Shown here in pieces: positions 21,730 through 33,590 of a DNA stretch of 64,000 nucleotides. Position 1 is the stretch's first letter; each line of letters begins with the position of its first letter. A program made the position numbers and the translations under genes. Where the stretch lies: contig JAWZYU010000013.1 of the NCBI GenBank assembly GCA_038380435.1, positions 66,420,446-66,484,445 of the forward strand, given 5' to 3'. The stretch is from Ryuthela nishihirai (taxonomy: Eukaryota > Arthropoda > Arachnida > Araneae > Heptathelidae). Below the pieces are notes generated by a model. The model was not told where the DNA came from and did no database searches. It worked only from the letters and a program-made list of their open reading frames with translations.

Positions 21730-23040
21730 TAATGAATTTAGGCACCAATGATAAATTGGTTGCTTAAGAAGTGGTACTTAAGGTACCCTGGATTATATTC
21801 TACTTCTGATAAGTAAAAATAATGACTTTCACTTGAAGTACAGTCAATTAGCCACGAGAGCACCAGCTGACTATGAGAGAGGCAAAAGCGTGCTGTTTGA
21901 CTGTCTCTCAATACCTTTGAGGGCACCTGCCTAATCCCTCTTTTCCAGCAGGGTTCCCTTCCTTTCCAAGATACACTCAAGTTTCTGAAGCTCAAAGGGT
22001 TAAACAGCGATATGCTGGTTCGAATGGGCTCTCCAACCCTAATTTTGGATAATTGCCACTTAACTCTACGAACGCTTCATCCACCGGGCAAATAGACGAA
22101 ATACATTACAAAATGATGACGTAAGTTTGGTAGTTAGTTTTAAGAAAGAATAAATGTGGATTTATTAATCCTTCAAAAACCCAAGGGGTTAAGCTCCCTG
22201 AATACACAAGATATATCAAATGATAGCAGTTCACAATTGTCGCCCTTAATGGTGATTGATGATCTCCTATTACAACCGAAACGAAAGACATAAAGAATGC
22301 ACTTCTGACTAATTCATATATTGATTTTTTTTTATTTGATTTGCGACATATAGGACAGAGAAGAATCCTAGAAGCCACTCCTAGCTTTTACAGGCCTTCT
22401 CATACAAGGACATGCCCTACTAAGACCGAAGTCACTGCTGACCACTGCCTTAGTTAGAGCTAACACAACACACAAAGTAAGCCTTGCTGGAACAGTCGCT
22501 AGCTGCCTAACCACTATGCCAAGTTATGCCAGTTAATATTGGCCCTGACTAACTGAAATCTTATCCTGTCTTATCCTAATTCATAACATGTATTATTACA
22601 CTAACTCTAGAATTTAAGAAGTTTGGTGAGAAAGGTACGAGAGTTATATGAAAATGTCTCCTTATCTCTGAATCTGCTCGAACAGGATTCAGTCCTCTTC
22701 AGGATTCCAAATTAACTGGTATTCTGGTGGTCCTTTTATAAATCTAGCCATTCCCATTTGTTTCCCAAATTTGCAAATGCTGCGAATATGCAAATTGTAA
22801 CAATATCAAGCACAATAAAGTTGCAAAATTCCGCCCGCTGAGTAAAATAGACGTAGGTAGAAGGAAAAAAAGGTAAAAACCCGAAAAGATTTACGAATCA
22901 ACCGAGACAAGAGCTTAAAACAGGGACCTATGGTAAGCCTAGGCATATGTCAGGTGCATATTCGGATGGGGACTACAGCAATCGCAAGCATTTGAAAGCT
23001 ATACATTGGAAAATGATAAAACTATTTTAGGCGCGGTTGG
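21730..23040. other. Intergenic sequence, possible decayed SINE
   Basis: Mostly featureless. Read on the - strand, about 22520-22390 begins TGGCATAGTGGTTAGGCAGC, an A-box-like tRNA D-arm, suggesting a decayed SINE without a clear B box. ORFs of 85-90 aa here show no domain. Confidence 0.4.
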
Positions 23041-23043
23041 TTG

Positions 23044-23140
23044 CATGCAATGGGCTAAATGGCCATATTAGAAGGACCATGAGGACTCAGAGAATATTGG
23101 GGGAGGGGACCCACTGCACAGCTGTTAGGAGACACTCTTA
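23044..23140 (-). mobile_element. SINE family A, 3' fragment
   Basis: CAATGGGCTAAATGGCCAT and GGGGGAGGGGACCCACTG, the - strand 3' body of the family. The head is missing. Confidence 0.7.
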
Positions 23141-23414
23141 GGATGACAAGAATGGGCCATGGCAGAGGGAATTGTAGTCTGCACACCTAACGTTCCTAAG
23201 CCACTTGAGCATGTGTGCAACACTTGTTTTGTGATTTTCTCCATAACCTCGGCTCTATTTTCAGGGAGAAAAGGGACGACGATATGCTTTTAAGGTTATC
23301 ATACGTGTGCTGGCAAGATGTTAAGCTGTGGTTCTCTGTGAAGAAAAACCTTACCATTTACACACCGAAAAACACATCGTGTGGACTTCGACTGAAGTAT
23401 CCATCTATCTCTTA

Positions 23415-23515
23415 ACAGCTTCAGGGGATGCCTGCCCTTACCCTATTCTGAGCTCTTGGGTCCTTGTGACCTGGCTATTAAGCCTGTTGTGTGCTAAAGA
23501 AGTGTTCTTCACAGT
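23415..23515 (+). mobile_element. SINE family A, 3' fragment (opposite strand)
   Basis: CTTACCCTATTCTGAGCTCT, GGGTCCTTGTGACCTGGCTA and TTAAGCCTGTTGTGTGC on the + strand. Together with 23044-23140 it forms an inverted pair of SINE ends 270 bases apart. Confidence 0.65.
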
Positions 23516-24049
23516 TACAACAACCGAAATAAACAAACAAAAAACTTCTTATCTATTGCTCAGTTTTCTCATTGTGTGGTCCTGGTAAGGCAAAAGTCAA
23601 GACATCCAAAGGACTTTCCCTGATCATAACACCCGTATGTACATCGACCGATGTGGAACAGACAAGAATTGTTGACCTGCTGCCGAATATAAAAGTCCGT
23701 TCCATTGACTCTTAGTTTACTGTACAACTCTATTTCATTATGGCACAGCAATTTCTTCTGTAGCAGGACGTAATATAAAAAAGAATAAAAAAGAAAAATA
23801 AATTCTATGTTTTTATTGAACTCATGTCGAGGTCCAACGCTAATATTAGTGATTTTACGTCGATATTTCCGTTTTTATGTCCAATACCTGTACATATTTA
23901 ATGCTTTTTCTCACCTCCATTACGATGACTAGCATTCTAGGGGAGTGGGAAGCGCGTGATTCCTTTGCCTCCCCATTTATTAGGGACTATGTTACTCTAC
24001 ACAGATAATAACACCGTTTCTTTCTCTTTCCATCCAAAAGCTGCTGATA

Positions 24050-24275
24050 GGATGAATCAGCCACCTCGCTTTCAGCAGGAAACGGCAAGGAAGTACAGTG
24101 ATAAAACAACTCAACCAATGAGACTCTGCTTTTCTAGTGACGTCATTTTGTTTTTCAAGACAATCTCCATTGACAAGCGCATTTCATGTGCATGCAGCTT
24201 TGACGGATACAACATCTGATATATGTGGAGTGAACTTCGATCTTCAGTTAGCATCCTACGATAAGGTAAAATGTT
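24050..24275 (+). promoter_or_regulatory. Candidate promoter and 5' exon (weak)
   Basis: Within about 200 bases: ATGAATCAGCC (AP-1-like), CAACCAATGAGA (CCAAT box), AGTGACGTCATTTT (full CRE at ~24138), then TTCAGTTAGC at 24243, which contains TCAGTT, an arthropod-type initiator, and AAG|GTAAAA at ~24265, a donor-like site. The next exon with coding content on this strand is gene 2 at 32987. No transcript evidence, and no TATA box or DPE was found. Confidence 0.25.
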
Positions 24276-24465
24276 TTTCTATTGAAGCAAACGAATGAAT
24301 ATTGGTTAGATTTTAAATGAATATTGAATGAATGAATGAATATTGGTTACTTTTAATGATTCAAACAATAAGAATTTATATAGACTAGCTATATGATTTG
24401 TTTAGTCTAGGAATTGGGTACTACATTCTTTACTTATCGGCTGTTAAATGTATATTATTTGCTAC

Positions 24466-24828
24466 GGGGAGGGTGTTGGCTTAGTTCGTAGCTCGTGAGG
24501 CACTTAAGCTGTAATTAGCAGGTTCGAGTCCCACCTAGGTCAGCATTGAGATTTACCTTCACCCTCCGTCAGAAAGAGGACATCGATGAGTTTTGAAAGG
24601 CTGCCGCCCGTCGGATGGGACGTAAAGCTGTGACCCCGTGTGCGGAATGCATACATTGTGCACGTTAAAGAACACACTAGATAGCCTTGACGAAAGGCTT
24701 CGATCTGTCTCCTAAGAGCAGCCCAGTGAAATCTCTACCGCAACCTTTTCTGAGCTCTTGGGTTTTGTGACCTAGCCGTTTAGCCCGTTATGTGCCAATA
24801 AACGCTACTCAGAGGAAAGAAAAAAACC
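24466..24828 (+). mobile_element. SINE family A, full length
   Basis: TTGGCTTAGTTCGTAGCTCG (A box), GCAGGTTCGAGTCCC (B box), TCGGATGGGACGTAAAGC, GTGCACGTTAAAGAACAC, TTTGTGACCTAGCCGTTTAG and an A-rich end. Moderately diverged from 935-1321. Confidence 0.8.
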
Positions 24829-24829
24829 A

Positions 24830-26100
24830 ACCCTTATCTTGATTACACAACATGAAACCTTTTAAATGAATGTCTAATAACATGTGATATGAACCGTTTT
24901 TCAGTTCAACTCATAATTCATCAGTTGGTGGTCGCAGCACAATTTTAGTTCGTTTTAAAAAATAAAGCATGCAACGAGAAGATTAGCCAAAAAAAACGTC
25001 GTCCTGCTTTTAAAAAATTTTACCGTTCGCCTTCATCAGCCAATGGACTGTTGGACTTACTTGGTCACAAAATATATATGTATATTCTGAAATCGGAAGA
25101 AAAGTTATACTTTGCAATGCAGCAAAATACAATTTTTTCATCAAAACTCAGCCCGAGGCAGATGGTCGAACAGACCTAATAGCTAACATATGTTTTGCAG
25201 ATGAAAAAAAAGAAAACAAAAAGCTTTAAAAATCCAAGAAACACAGCGATTTGCTCCGTCGTTATGAAAACGAAATGTTTTAACAGGGTTAAAAAAAGAA
25301 AAAGTTCCTTTTGCTTGGATAGATACTAATGAAATGTTGCACTTCTCATTTTCTTAATCATTAGTTAGAATTTCTCTCACTGAGAGCCATAATGTCGGAA
25401 AATTGAAATTCACTCTCTTTGAAAACGAGACTTCCATATTGTTCAGAATCGATATTTTGTTTCCCTGGCTTATAAATATTTTTGTCTAAAGTTAATTTCG
25501 TAAATACATTTTGTAGATAACCATTATGAAGCTTAAAATATCATCTATAGTTTGTGGGAAAAGTCACGTAATTCTCAATCTAAATTCTCCAAGGTTTTTC
25601 TTCACATGGCTACCTTTTGGATTCACATTTCATTGAAGTTTTATCCTATAGAGAATGCAGGATGATTAACTCATATTTCTTCATTTTGACTCTCTTAATA
25701 TCTCTGAAAGGAGGCAAAAATCAAAGCATCAGGTAAGAATTTCTTTTGCCACTTTGTATGAGTTTTATGCTTCCACTCAACAACATTATTATTATTTAAT
25801 TTGGAAAGAGAAGTTTTTGGGTTAAAAAAAAGCCTCAATATTAAACACAAAGACACCTTTAAAGTTATTTTAGAACCCAATTTTTAATAAAATGCTTAAA
25901 TTTTAATTCATTTTATTGAGATAGAATTTTTATTATTCATTTTATTGAGATAGAAGTTTTATTAGATACTTTGTTGATATGCAGATTTTTTTAATTGTCT
26001 TTTGCTGCATTTTGCTTGGCTTGGCCCATTTTAAATTTTTACATTTAAAAATATAAAATAAAATAATTTTTATACATTATGCTGAATTTTGTTTTCTAAA
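24830..26100. other. AT-rich intergenic sequence, nothing recognised
   Basis: Contains ATTCATTTTATTGAGATAGA repeated twice around 25910-25955. No ORF with a recognisable domain. Confidence 0.55.
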
Positions 26101-26101
26101 G

Positions 26102-26386
26102 CAGGGGTGTGGAAACTTTTTTCTCTGCGGGTAAGTAAGACATTAAGAGGGCCGTATTGAAAATCCTATGAAACATATATACCTAACTACTGGAAATAAT
26201 AAAGAAGTGATTATATCGATCTTAAAGTAATACTGTTTATTAAATAACGGTAAGAAAAATTACTTCAGTTGCATTTTCCCGTAGATTTCACCAAAATTTG
26301 ATTGTGTACTAGAGGTTGACACGATGATTGTGGTCAATAATAATATTCTTTACCTACCGGCGGGCTACAAAAATCATCTCCCCGAC
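26102..26386. mobile_element. Possible hAT-like non-autonomous relic
   Basis: It begins GCAGGGGTGTGGAAACTTTT followed by TCTCTGCGGG, the style of hAT (Charlie/SPIN-like) ends. The other end read inward is GGTCGGGGAGATGATTTTTG then TAGCCCGCCGG. The pairing is plausible but no 8-bp target duplication was found. Confidence 0.4.
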
Positions 26387-26439
26387 CGCAAATTATGCAC
26401 AATTTAAAGTTTAACAATATGCAAAATACAAAAAGTTAA

Positions 26440-26613
26440 TAAATATCCCCTCATGCAGATGCTTGCCACATAGGTCTGACACGAGCCTGCCAGTTTAATA
26501 CGCTATAGTTGAAGATCTGTGAGGATGGCAGGGGCCTCAGCAGAAAAATGACCAAACATCCATGCCTTATCCGGGTTTCGAACCCAGGTCCTTTTGATCA
26601 GTAGCCAAGAACG
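26440..26613 (-). mobile_element. SINE family B, near full length
   Basis: AAATATCCCCTCATGCAG, GCTTGCCACATAGGTCTGAC and TTTCGAACCCAGGTCC are the reverse complement of the 18041-18240 copy, ending in the tRNA-like head (GATCAGTAGCCAAG). Confidence 0.8.
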
Positions 26614-26849
26614 TTATATAAATTATATATAAGGGAAATTTAATTTTTATCAAGCAAATAATGCTCACCTTTTCAAACACCTTTCAATACAAGTCTATAC
26701 AAGAATAGACTATGTCGTACAAGTATAGAATTATCACGAACAGTAAGTACAGAATAGTATACAAGTGTAAAATTGTCACACAAATATTGAAAGTCAATAC
26801 AAATATAGAATTTAAATACAAGTCCTAACCACTTGGTAATTAGTCCTCA

Positions 26850-27204
26850 GGGTTGTCTCTGAGCTGCACTCTTTTCTTGCACACAACGGGCTAAATGGCC
26901 AGCTGTGATAAGGAAGGCTCAGAAAAGGTTAGGGGAAGGGGAACCACTTGAAAGATGTTAGAAAACAGATGGAAGCTTCCCTTCAAAGCCATCCAGCACG
27001 TTCTTTAACGTGCACAAGGTATGACTCATTTAAATACGGGTGCACAGCTTAAAGTCTCATGCGACGGACTTCAGCTTTTCCAAGCCCAACGGCGTCCTCT
27101 TACTCATAAACCGAAGAGTAGCTGTTGGCAAAGAAAAAACTAAAAGCTAGCACACAAAACTCGAAACCTGGGCTCGAACCTGGGAACTGCAAATTACGAG
27201 CTTA
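26850..27204 (-). mobile_element. SINE family A, head truncated
   Basis: TCTGAGCTGCACTCTTTTC, AACGGGCTAAATGGCCAG, CGTTCTTTAACGTGCAC and GGGCTCGAACCTGGGAACTG on the + strand. The tRNA-like A box is missing after 27204. Confidence 0.8.
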
Positions 27205-27290
27205 GTCTATTACGAACTTATTATATTAATTATCATATTAGTCCCTATGGACTCAGTCAATTCCCGTTCCAGCTGTTAGAGGAGAGGAGC

Positions 27291-27668
27291 TGGGTTGTTT
27301 TACATCTGAGCGCCACTTTTTTTTGCACACAATGATTTAAATATCCAGATCACTAGGACCCAAAGGCTCCGAGAAGGTTGGGGAATGTGTCCACTGGAGA
27401 TCTGTTAAGAGACAGATGGAAGCATATAATCAAGTCCATTCAGCGTGTCATTTAATGTGCAAGGTCATAGCTCCCCTCTACTCTAGCCACTGCTTAATAT
27501 CCCATTCAACGGACGGCGTCATTTCCAAACCCGTCTGTAGTCCCTGCTGACCGAGGGCAAGACGGGCACTTTTGTGTAGATAAATCTCAACGCTTTCCTA
27601 ACTAGGATTCGAACATGGAATCTGCAGATTACGAATCTGGAGCGCTACCGACTGGGTTACCCCCGCTC
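27291..27668 (-). mobile_element. SINE family A, full length
   Basis: From TGGGTTGTTTTACATCTGAG through CGTGTCATTTAATGTGC and GATTCGAACATGGAATCTGC to CCGACTGGGTTACCCCCGC. It lies 86 bases after the copy at 26850-27204 in the same orientation. Confidence 0.82.
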
Positions 27669-27869
27669 CTGGGGAAGAAAGAGGTGATGCGATAGCGAAA
27701 TAAGAATAGGAAAAGAGGAAAAAAAGAAAAGGATTTGGGAAGATTGACTCTACTGGTTTGGAAGTCTTGGAGGTGAAGAATGCTTTCATGCAGAAATACT
27801 TAAGGATAAGGTGAAGACGAAAGAAAAAAAAATCAGATCCATGGATTTGAATTCCTAGATGTAACAAAA

Positions 27870-29015
27870 TTCTTCTGCATTAAGCAGGTCGAATCGGTGT
27901 ATTTAGTAAACGTTTTATGATAGGCCATTAATCACCTCGTAATCAAGCAGTGATAGTTGCCTTCAGTTTTTTAAACTGCACAATTCCTAATCTCCAAATG
28001 ATTCCTTTAATCTTGATTGGCCCCAGCCAATCTCGCTTCCACTAAGGAAGCTAAAAATCGCATCTGCTAACAAGAGCAATTCCCGGAAATGCATTTCTTG
28101 AATAGATGCAATTTTCTCCGAACCATGACATCAGGAATTTCACTAGAATCGAAATTTACATATTCTTCTGAGTTAATTTTTCTCTTTTAAATGCAGCTAT
28201 CTGCGATTATGCGAAGACACTCATTGTTTATTTCCCAGTATCTCTCCTACACTACGTAAACTTCATGATCTCTAAAATTGATATTTTCACAGATTTAGTT
28301 CCACTTTTCTGCGCAACACTCGAGGCAATTTCTGAACTTATATTCTGGTTTGTTAGAAAACACATCTTTTCTTTCATATAAGTTTCTTTTTAAATTTGTG
28401 GTTTTATACCAATGCATTATTTTTTTCCCTTTTAAGCAAATACATCAATAAATTCATCATCTGAAGTATCCCCATCATCTGAAATCATCCCCCATCATCT
28501 GAAGTACTTTTTTTTTTCACTTACGTAAACGATTAATAAGGCAGTAACGTTTGCTATGTTCTTGCAGAACTTATCCGCGTTAACATTAATATTTTATCCG
28601 TGAGTAACCCATTTGGTCAGGCCTCTAATCATAGACGTATGTGTGTGGAGGAGGGGGGGGGGTACGTTCACTGCCATTAAAGCTGGTGTCGAGATTTAAG
28701 TTACGTGTGCTACATTTCACGTTGAGAAGTGAAAATACAGTAACTGTGAACGCTTCAAATCAAGCTAGGACTATGTACCTACTATTTCTTAGGTTCTAAA
28801 GATGAAAGAAATTGCAGAAAGAAATTGGAGAAAAAAAAAACTGTGAACTTAACCTATGGTAAGCAAGTTGTCAATCTTTCATATTTTCTTTGATTATATT
28901 TAAATATTTAATTTATTTTTGTATTAGTTTATCTATTTTCAAAAACTCTTTTTCTACATATCTACCATTTGAATTTATGCCACAGATGTTTTAAATATTC
29001 TGATATCATTTACAG
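27870..29015. other. Intergenic sequence, short repeats only
   Basis: A three-fold CCATCATCTGAA repeat at about 28455-28505 and a G-rich stretch at about 28650. No coding signal recognised. Confidence 0.55.
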
Positions 29016-29017
29016 TT

Positions 29018-29487
29018 GGGGGGCGGGGGTGACAGTCTGTAGCGCAGTGCTGAGATTCGTAATCTACAATTCCCAGGTTTAAGTACCATCTGGGCCATTG
29101 TCGAGATTGATCTCCGCAAACTTTCCGCCCTGCTTTCGGTCAGTAAGTGGCACCGACGGGTTTAGAAAATCCGCCATCCTTCGGATGGGAGATGGGATTA
29201 AGCTGCGGCTTCGTATGCGCGAAACCCATTTCCAGTACACGTTAAAGAACACGTTGGATAGCCTTGACGGGAGGCTACCATCTGTCTCTTAAAAACTGTC
29301 CAGTGGGTATCCTCTCCCCAAATTTCTCTGAGTCCGGGAGGTCTTTGTGACCTGGCGATGTAGCCCATTCTGTGCAGAAAAACAGTGGGTATCCTCTCCC
29401 CAAATTTCTCTGAGTCCTGGAGGTCTTTGTGACCTGGCGATGTGGCCCATTCTGTGCAGAAAAAGTGTCTCTAAGAATAAAACAACC
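29018..29487 (+). mobile_element. SINE family A with duplicated 3' tail
   Basis: Head GTGACAGTCTGTAGCGCAGT and B-box region CCCAGGTTTAAGTACC, body with TTCGGATGGGAGATGGGATT and ACGTTAAAGAACACG. The last 82 bases (29301-29382) are repeated in tandem at 29383-29464 with two or three differences. The copy is therefore longer (~470 bp) than other members. Confidence 0.85.
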
Positions 29488-29569
29488 CACTCATTTGCAG
29501 TTATCCTTTTTCGTAACTACAGTAATATGAAGAATTGCGACTGTAACAGACTGCATTTTGTACGTTGGA

Positions 29570-29940
29570 TGATTTCAAGAGATTAGTAGATTTCGCACGA
29601 TGAACAGTTACATCATCATCACCCTGGAACTGGCGATTCTTCCCCAGGCGAAGAAATGAAGCATTGCAGGATTTACTTAATCGATGTTTTCTAAATGCAC
29701 TGCGGCCTTTCATTGACTTTATAGGCATATTAATGGACACAATGCGAGTCATGTAAACATTCCTCACACCACAGTTCTCCGACCATCAGCTTGTACAGTG
29801 GATATCACACATGGATCACTACAAAACAGTCTCTGTCGCGTTCATCTGACCACATAATCTTTTTTCAGTCCTGTATCGAAAATTTACATTTACGCCTTTC
29901 AGACACAAGTAAAGTTCCGCTTTCAGTTTTTTGGTCAACT
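29570..29940 (-). pseudogene. Tc1/mariner-type transposase relic
   Basis: On the - strand one frame gives IMWSDERDRDCFVV (the WSDE Asp motif, ~29860). The next gives IVSINMPIKSMKGRSAFRKH and, at ~29640, FQGDDDVTVHRAKSTNLL, corresponding to FQxDNAPVHRAK with the second Asp. The 120-residue spacing between the two motifs is roughly preserved. Stops and frameshifts throughout, no ends found. Confidence 0.5.
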
Positions 29941-30063
29941 CTAAAAGTCTCGGAATAGGGTAGCTGCTCTGGACTACAAATATCCGAGTTCTTTGGGTAT
30001 TTTTCGACTTGATATAGTCATGAGAGCAGGGAGAAATATTTCAGGGCGGGGGGAGAAAAAAAC

Positions 30064-30245
30064 AATGTTTTTGCAGCAATTATGCTGCAAAAACATTATT
30101 ATATATGCATAATATGTACATATATGTACATAATATGTACAATATGTACATATATCGTACATATTATGCATATATCGTACCATAATGCATATATCGTACC
30201 ATAATGCATATATCGTACATATTATGCATATATCGTACCATAATA
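30064..30245. repeat. Hairpin plus AT-rich tandem array
   Basis: AATGTTTTTGCAGCA (30064-30078) and its exact reverse complement (30083-30097) form a 15-bp stem with a 4-base loop. An array of TATATCGTACCATAATGCA and TATATGTACATAA units follows, itself rich in inverted repeats. It produces spurious short ORFs. Confidence 0.8.
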
Positions 30246-30939
30246 CGACGAAGGATTGCCGAATATTAATCGAATAAGGAAAAACATGTTATTGAAAATA
30301 GATGTAAAAAAAAAGGTTTCCCGTAATAATAAATGAAAGTATTTTTTTTTTCTTTTGAAAACAAAAACAAAAACGACAAGGAAAACCAAGAAATGCATTT
30401 CTTTAATGAAAAACGTTAATATTTGGTACACCTAATAATATTTCACACAAATAAATTTTTTTATCAGTTTTCAGGAGGGCCTCTACCCTTTTCGCTCTCC
30501 TCCGCTTCCCGACGCCCATGGAGATGGGTTAATCTCGCCGCATATTGAAAGCATGGTCATTTGTACAAAGCTGAAATTGAGTTAGATCTCTAATATCTCG
30601 GCAATGTTCTACGGTCCCTCTCCTCTACATATCGGATATTTGACCCAATTACTCCTGATAGACATCGAAAGATAATGCACTTGATCATCTTCTATACATT
30701 TTACATCAGCTTGTCGAACTATAAGAATAACATCTCTTTGGAAGTCAGTTATATGGGATGTCTTTCCGTTCTTGTGGTTGTGCTGCTTTTGCTTAAGACA
30801 GCTTAAAGGTCACGTGATCGTGACTTGTGTGTTCTGCATAGATTTTCATATATACGCAGAACGATATCAAAAGTGTTTCATGACTCGTTGTTCACCATTG
30901 TCGTCACAGGGACAAAAGATTCGCAAGCCATTTCCGTCA

Positions 30940-31610
30940 AATTCTGGGTGGCTGGCACCAGTCGCTCTTAAGACAACGTTAAAAGTGGCTGGAGTGGGGG
31001 CGACACCTGTAACCTGCTACAAAGACAGACTTCTGCTAAGAGGTGATGACGTCTCCAGAGAGTAGAAGTGAGCGACAACTCTTCCCCTGTGCCTCGATGT
31101 GCAAAGGCGCTCTCCCCGCCTGATGCATCCCCAGGAAGGCAATTAGAACCATGGCATCACGGCGTCCCTGGGAAAGTATGAGACCCACGTGGTGGAGAGC
31201 TCAACATCAAAGAACTTTCAAACCCCACTAATATTTGTTCCTTCTGATTGGTGGTTGCTGACCAATGGAAGGGGCAGATGACACCTTTTGTCAGGAGAAA
31301 AACCGGAATCGAGAGAGAGAGTCAAAGAGAGGCAGAAAGAAAAGTTTGAGATTACGAAGCGAGTAAGTCTTGAGGGGCAGAGAAAAGAGGTTATGTGGAA
31401 TAGTTTGACCAGACTGTGAGAAAGTCGTTATCGGTTAGGCTGTTCTTAGAGAGAGACGATGCTGTGCTTGCTTGCTCAACGTTACAGTTCTCTGAGACGT
31501 CCGTTGCCGGCTTTCTCATCTCTCCAATCAAAATTCTCTAAATCTGTACGAGGTGGAATGGGCGGAGCTAAGCCCAAGGGAAAGAACTTCATTTGATAAT
31601 ATTAGCAAAC
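30940..31610 (+). other. GC-richer segment with CCAAT boxes, function unknown
   Basis: The base composition is clearly less AT-rich than its surroundings. At 31235-31265 CTGATTGGTGG and TGACCAATGG form paired inverted CCAAT boxes, and purine-rich GAGAGAGAGAGTC follows. It could be a promoter region 1.4-2 kb upstream of the gene 2 exon at 32987, an LTR, or a decayed element. A 97-aa ORF (30772-31065) has no recognisable domain. Confidence 0.35.
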
Positions 31611-31639
31611 TTTCTGAATATATTAGTTGAGATTAGAGT

Positions 31640-32235
31640 TTTATGAATACTTAATTAGGTTGAAAAAATTTTTTTTTTATATTTTTTTCCAAAGGTTTGT
31701 ATCTTTAAGAAATCGTTCTAAAAGGCAAAAAAATTTTTGTTTAATAATTGAGTTTGGAAAATCTAATAAATTAGTAATAATAAAATCATCAATTCCAAGT
31801 GAAATTAGGTTTTTGAATAAAATATTTCTTTCAAGATTATATTTGGGACAATTTAGTAGGACATGATTAATTGACTCTAGAGCGTTGCAATGAGGGCAAT
31901 TTGGAGATGAAATTTGTTTAATTTTGAATAAGAAAGAGTTAAGTGTGGTAGCTCCTGATCTTAGTTTGTAGTTTTTCCACATTAATGGTCTATGCAAATT
32001 ATATTTGAACATGTATTGAATATTGGGGTTAAGATTAAATCTAAAATTATTTTTAAGACAACCGTTAATTTTGAAGTAGATATTTGTTAGATAAAACTCG
32101 TGTTTGTTTATTAAATTTTTGAACTGGTTATAAAAATAAATAGTTTGTGAGAAATTAGGAAAGTTTTTTGCATTTTTGGCTAATTTGTCATGAGCGATGT
32201 TTTCAGCCACACCAACTGACTGATGTAAGTGTCAT
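31640..32235 (-). pseudogene. LINE 3' end: RNase H tail and zinc knuckle
   Basis: A - strand open frame gives HQSVGVAENIAHDKLAKNAK, which resembles the last part of RNase H domains (GHxGIxGNExADxLAK), then CPHCNALESINHVLLNCPKY, the C-terminal Cys/His motif of non-LTR retrotransposons such as the I and R1 groups. The frame is open for 177 residues to 31677 without a stop, so this fragment is quite well preserved. The element is 5'-truncated near 32235. It lies just upstream of gene 2, in the opposite orientation. Confidence 0.7.
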
Positions 32236-32239
32236 GTTA

Positions 32240-32986
32240 ATTGCGAAAAATATGTAAATTCTAATAAATGTTAATTATGCTATTGTTAAAAGTGATTCTT
32301 ATGTGTATAGTTCAAATAAAATTGAATTATGATAATATTATATTAGGACCCGTGGGATATCACTGGGGCTCTAGTGCCCACGATTTTATGTTTTATTAAA
32401 TCGAAACTTGTATAGATCACGCCCAACTTAAGACGGAGAGCAATGTACATAAAGCCCTCATTTCTTTCCCTTTCCCCCGTATAACACGTGATCTCCTTTG
32501 CTCATAGTTATGGTAAGTACCCCAAGTATTCCAAATTTTTACCGAGACAATGTATTTGATTAATTCTGCCTTCCTCTACCCAACTTTTCATGATACGATA
32601 TAGGTAATTGAATAATGCAATAAATTGATATGGAATATAAAATTGATATGGAATATAAAATAACAAAAATTAAAAACAAATCGTAGTTAAAAGACCAAGA
32701 TATGTTACTTCAATAATAGATTTAAGAACATTTCAATTCTCTTTTATTTATTATTTCAAAGGATTTTTTTTCTATTATTTTGTTATTCGATTTCTTTTTT
32801 ATTCGCAAATGAAATGTGAACAATATTTATGTTGGTGATATTTCATTTTCCTATCATCTTTAGGTGATTTTCACGTGTTTCGAATCGCATAAATCATTTA
32901 AAAAAATGTTATTAAATAACCAAGAAGTCGTAACCAATAGCAGTAAATCCATAACTTGAATAAAACATGTTTTCGTTATCTTTCAG
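32240..32986. other. AT-rich sequence upstream of gene 2 exon
   Basis: No ORF or repeat recognised. It ends in the acceptor TTATCTTTCAG of the exon at 32987. If the gene 2 start is at 32990, a 5'UTR exon must lie upstream. Confidence 0.5.
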
Positions 32987-33128
32987 GAAATGGAGTTTTT
33001 TCAAGGTATTGAGAATGAGTACGCCCTCGACGTTGTTATTCTTCTTCAACAGAAGTTTCGAAGCCATCAGCATCATCTGATAAAGGAAGATAAGGAGAAC
33101 ATAAGACGTCTACTTGTTGCTACTCAAG
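32987..33128 (+). CDS. Gene 2, first visible coding exon
   Basis: Acceptor TTATCTTTCAG|GAAATGG, donor ACTCAAG|GTATGA, 142 bases, leaving in phase 1. It encodes EMEFFQGIENEYALDVVILL then QQKFRSHQHHLIKEDKENIR and RLLVATQ, a charged helical sequence. The Met at 32990 has G at -3 and +4 and may be the start codon, with only GAA of 5'UTR in this exon. Alternatively the exon is internal. The frame and phase are confirmed by the following exon (40403), which begins with the two bases needed. Family not certain: it is placed with TPR proteins by its downstream exons. Confidence 0.75.
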
Positions 33129-33590
33129 GTATGAATGTGCATTTTATTCATCAGCGTCTGCTCGTCAAAGTTAAAACACCTCTCGTAAAAATATTAATCT
33201 ATCATACACGGTGGTGATGCATGTGAAAAATATGTCCTGATATTGGGCTAATGTTGAGTACATTGCGATGAAAAATGAGTTAAAAGAATTTTATCCAAAA
33301 AATTGAACCAGAAAACTTTGAAACAAAGCGGAATATGAATATGGTAAAATGAACATAAAATTGTGCTTGTCCTTTTAACAGAAATGATGGTTTAACGACT
33401 CTGATGCATGGTGTTAATCAGAACATCTAAAACTGATATCGGAAATAATGCTTAATGATTCCCACATCACACCGAAGAAAGTGGTGGGTAGGTGAAAGGT
33501 GTTGGAGAACAGCAATGCCTCTCCCAAAGGCATCTGAAATATATTAAAGAAGATTTAGCTGTGGACTACACTGAGGCCATGCCATAAATT

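Noticed and set aside
30140..30245. CRISPR-like array
   Set aside because: Short AT-rich palindromic units without unique spacers, in a eukaryotic genome.
30772..31065. 97-aa ORF
   Set aside because: No domain, no acceptable splice or start context. It lies in the GC-richer segment where ORFs are longer by chance.
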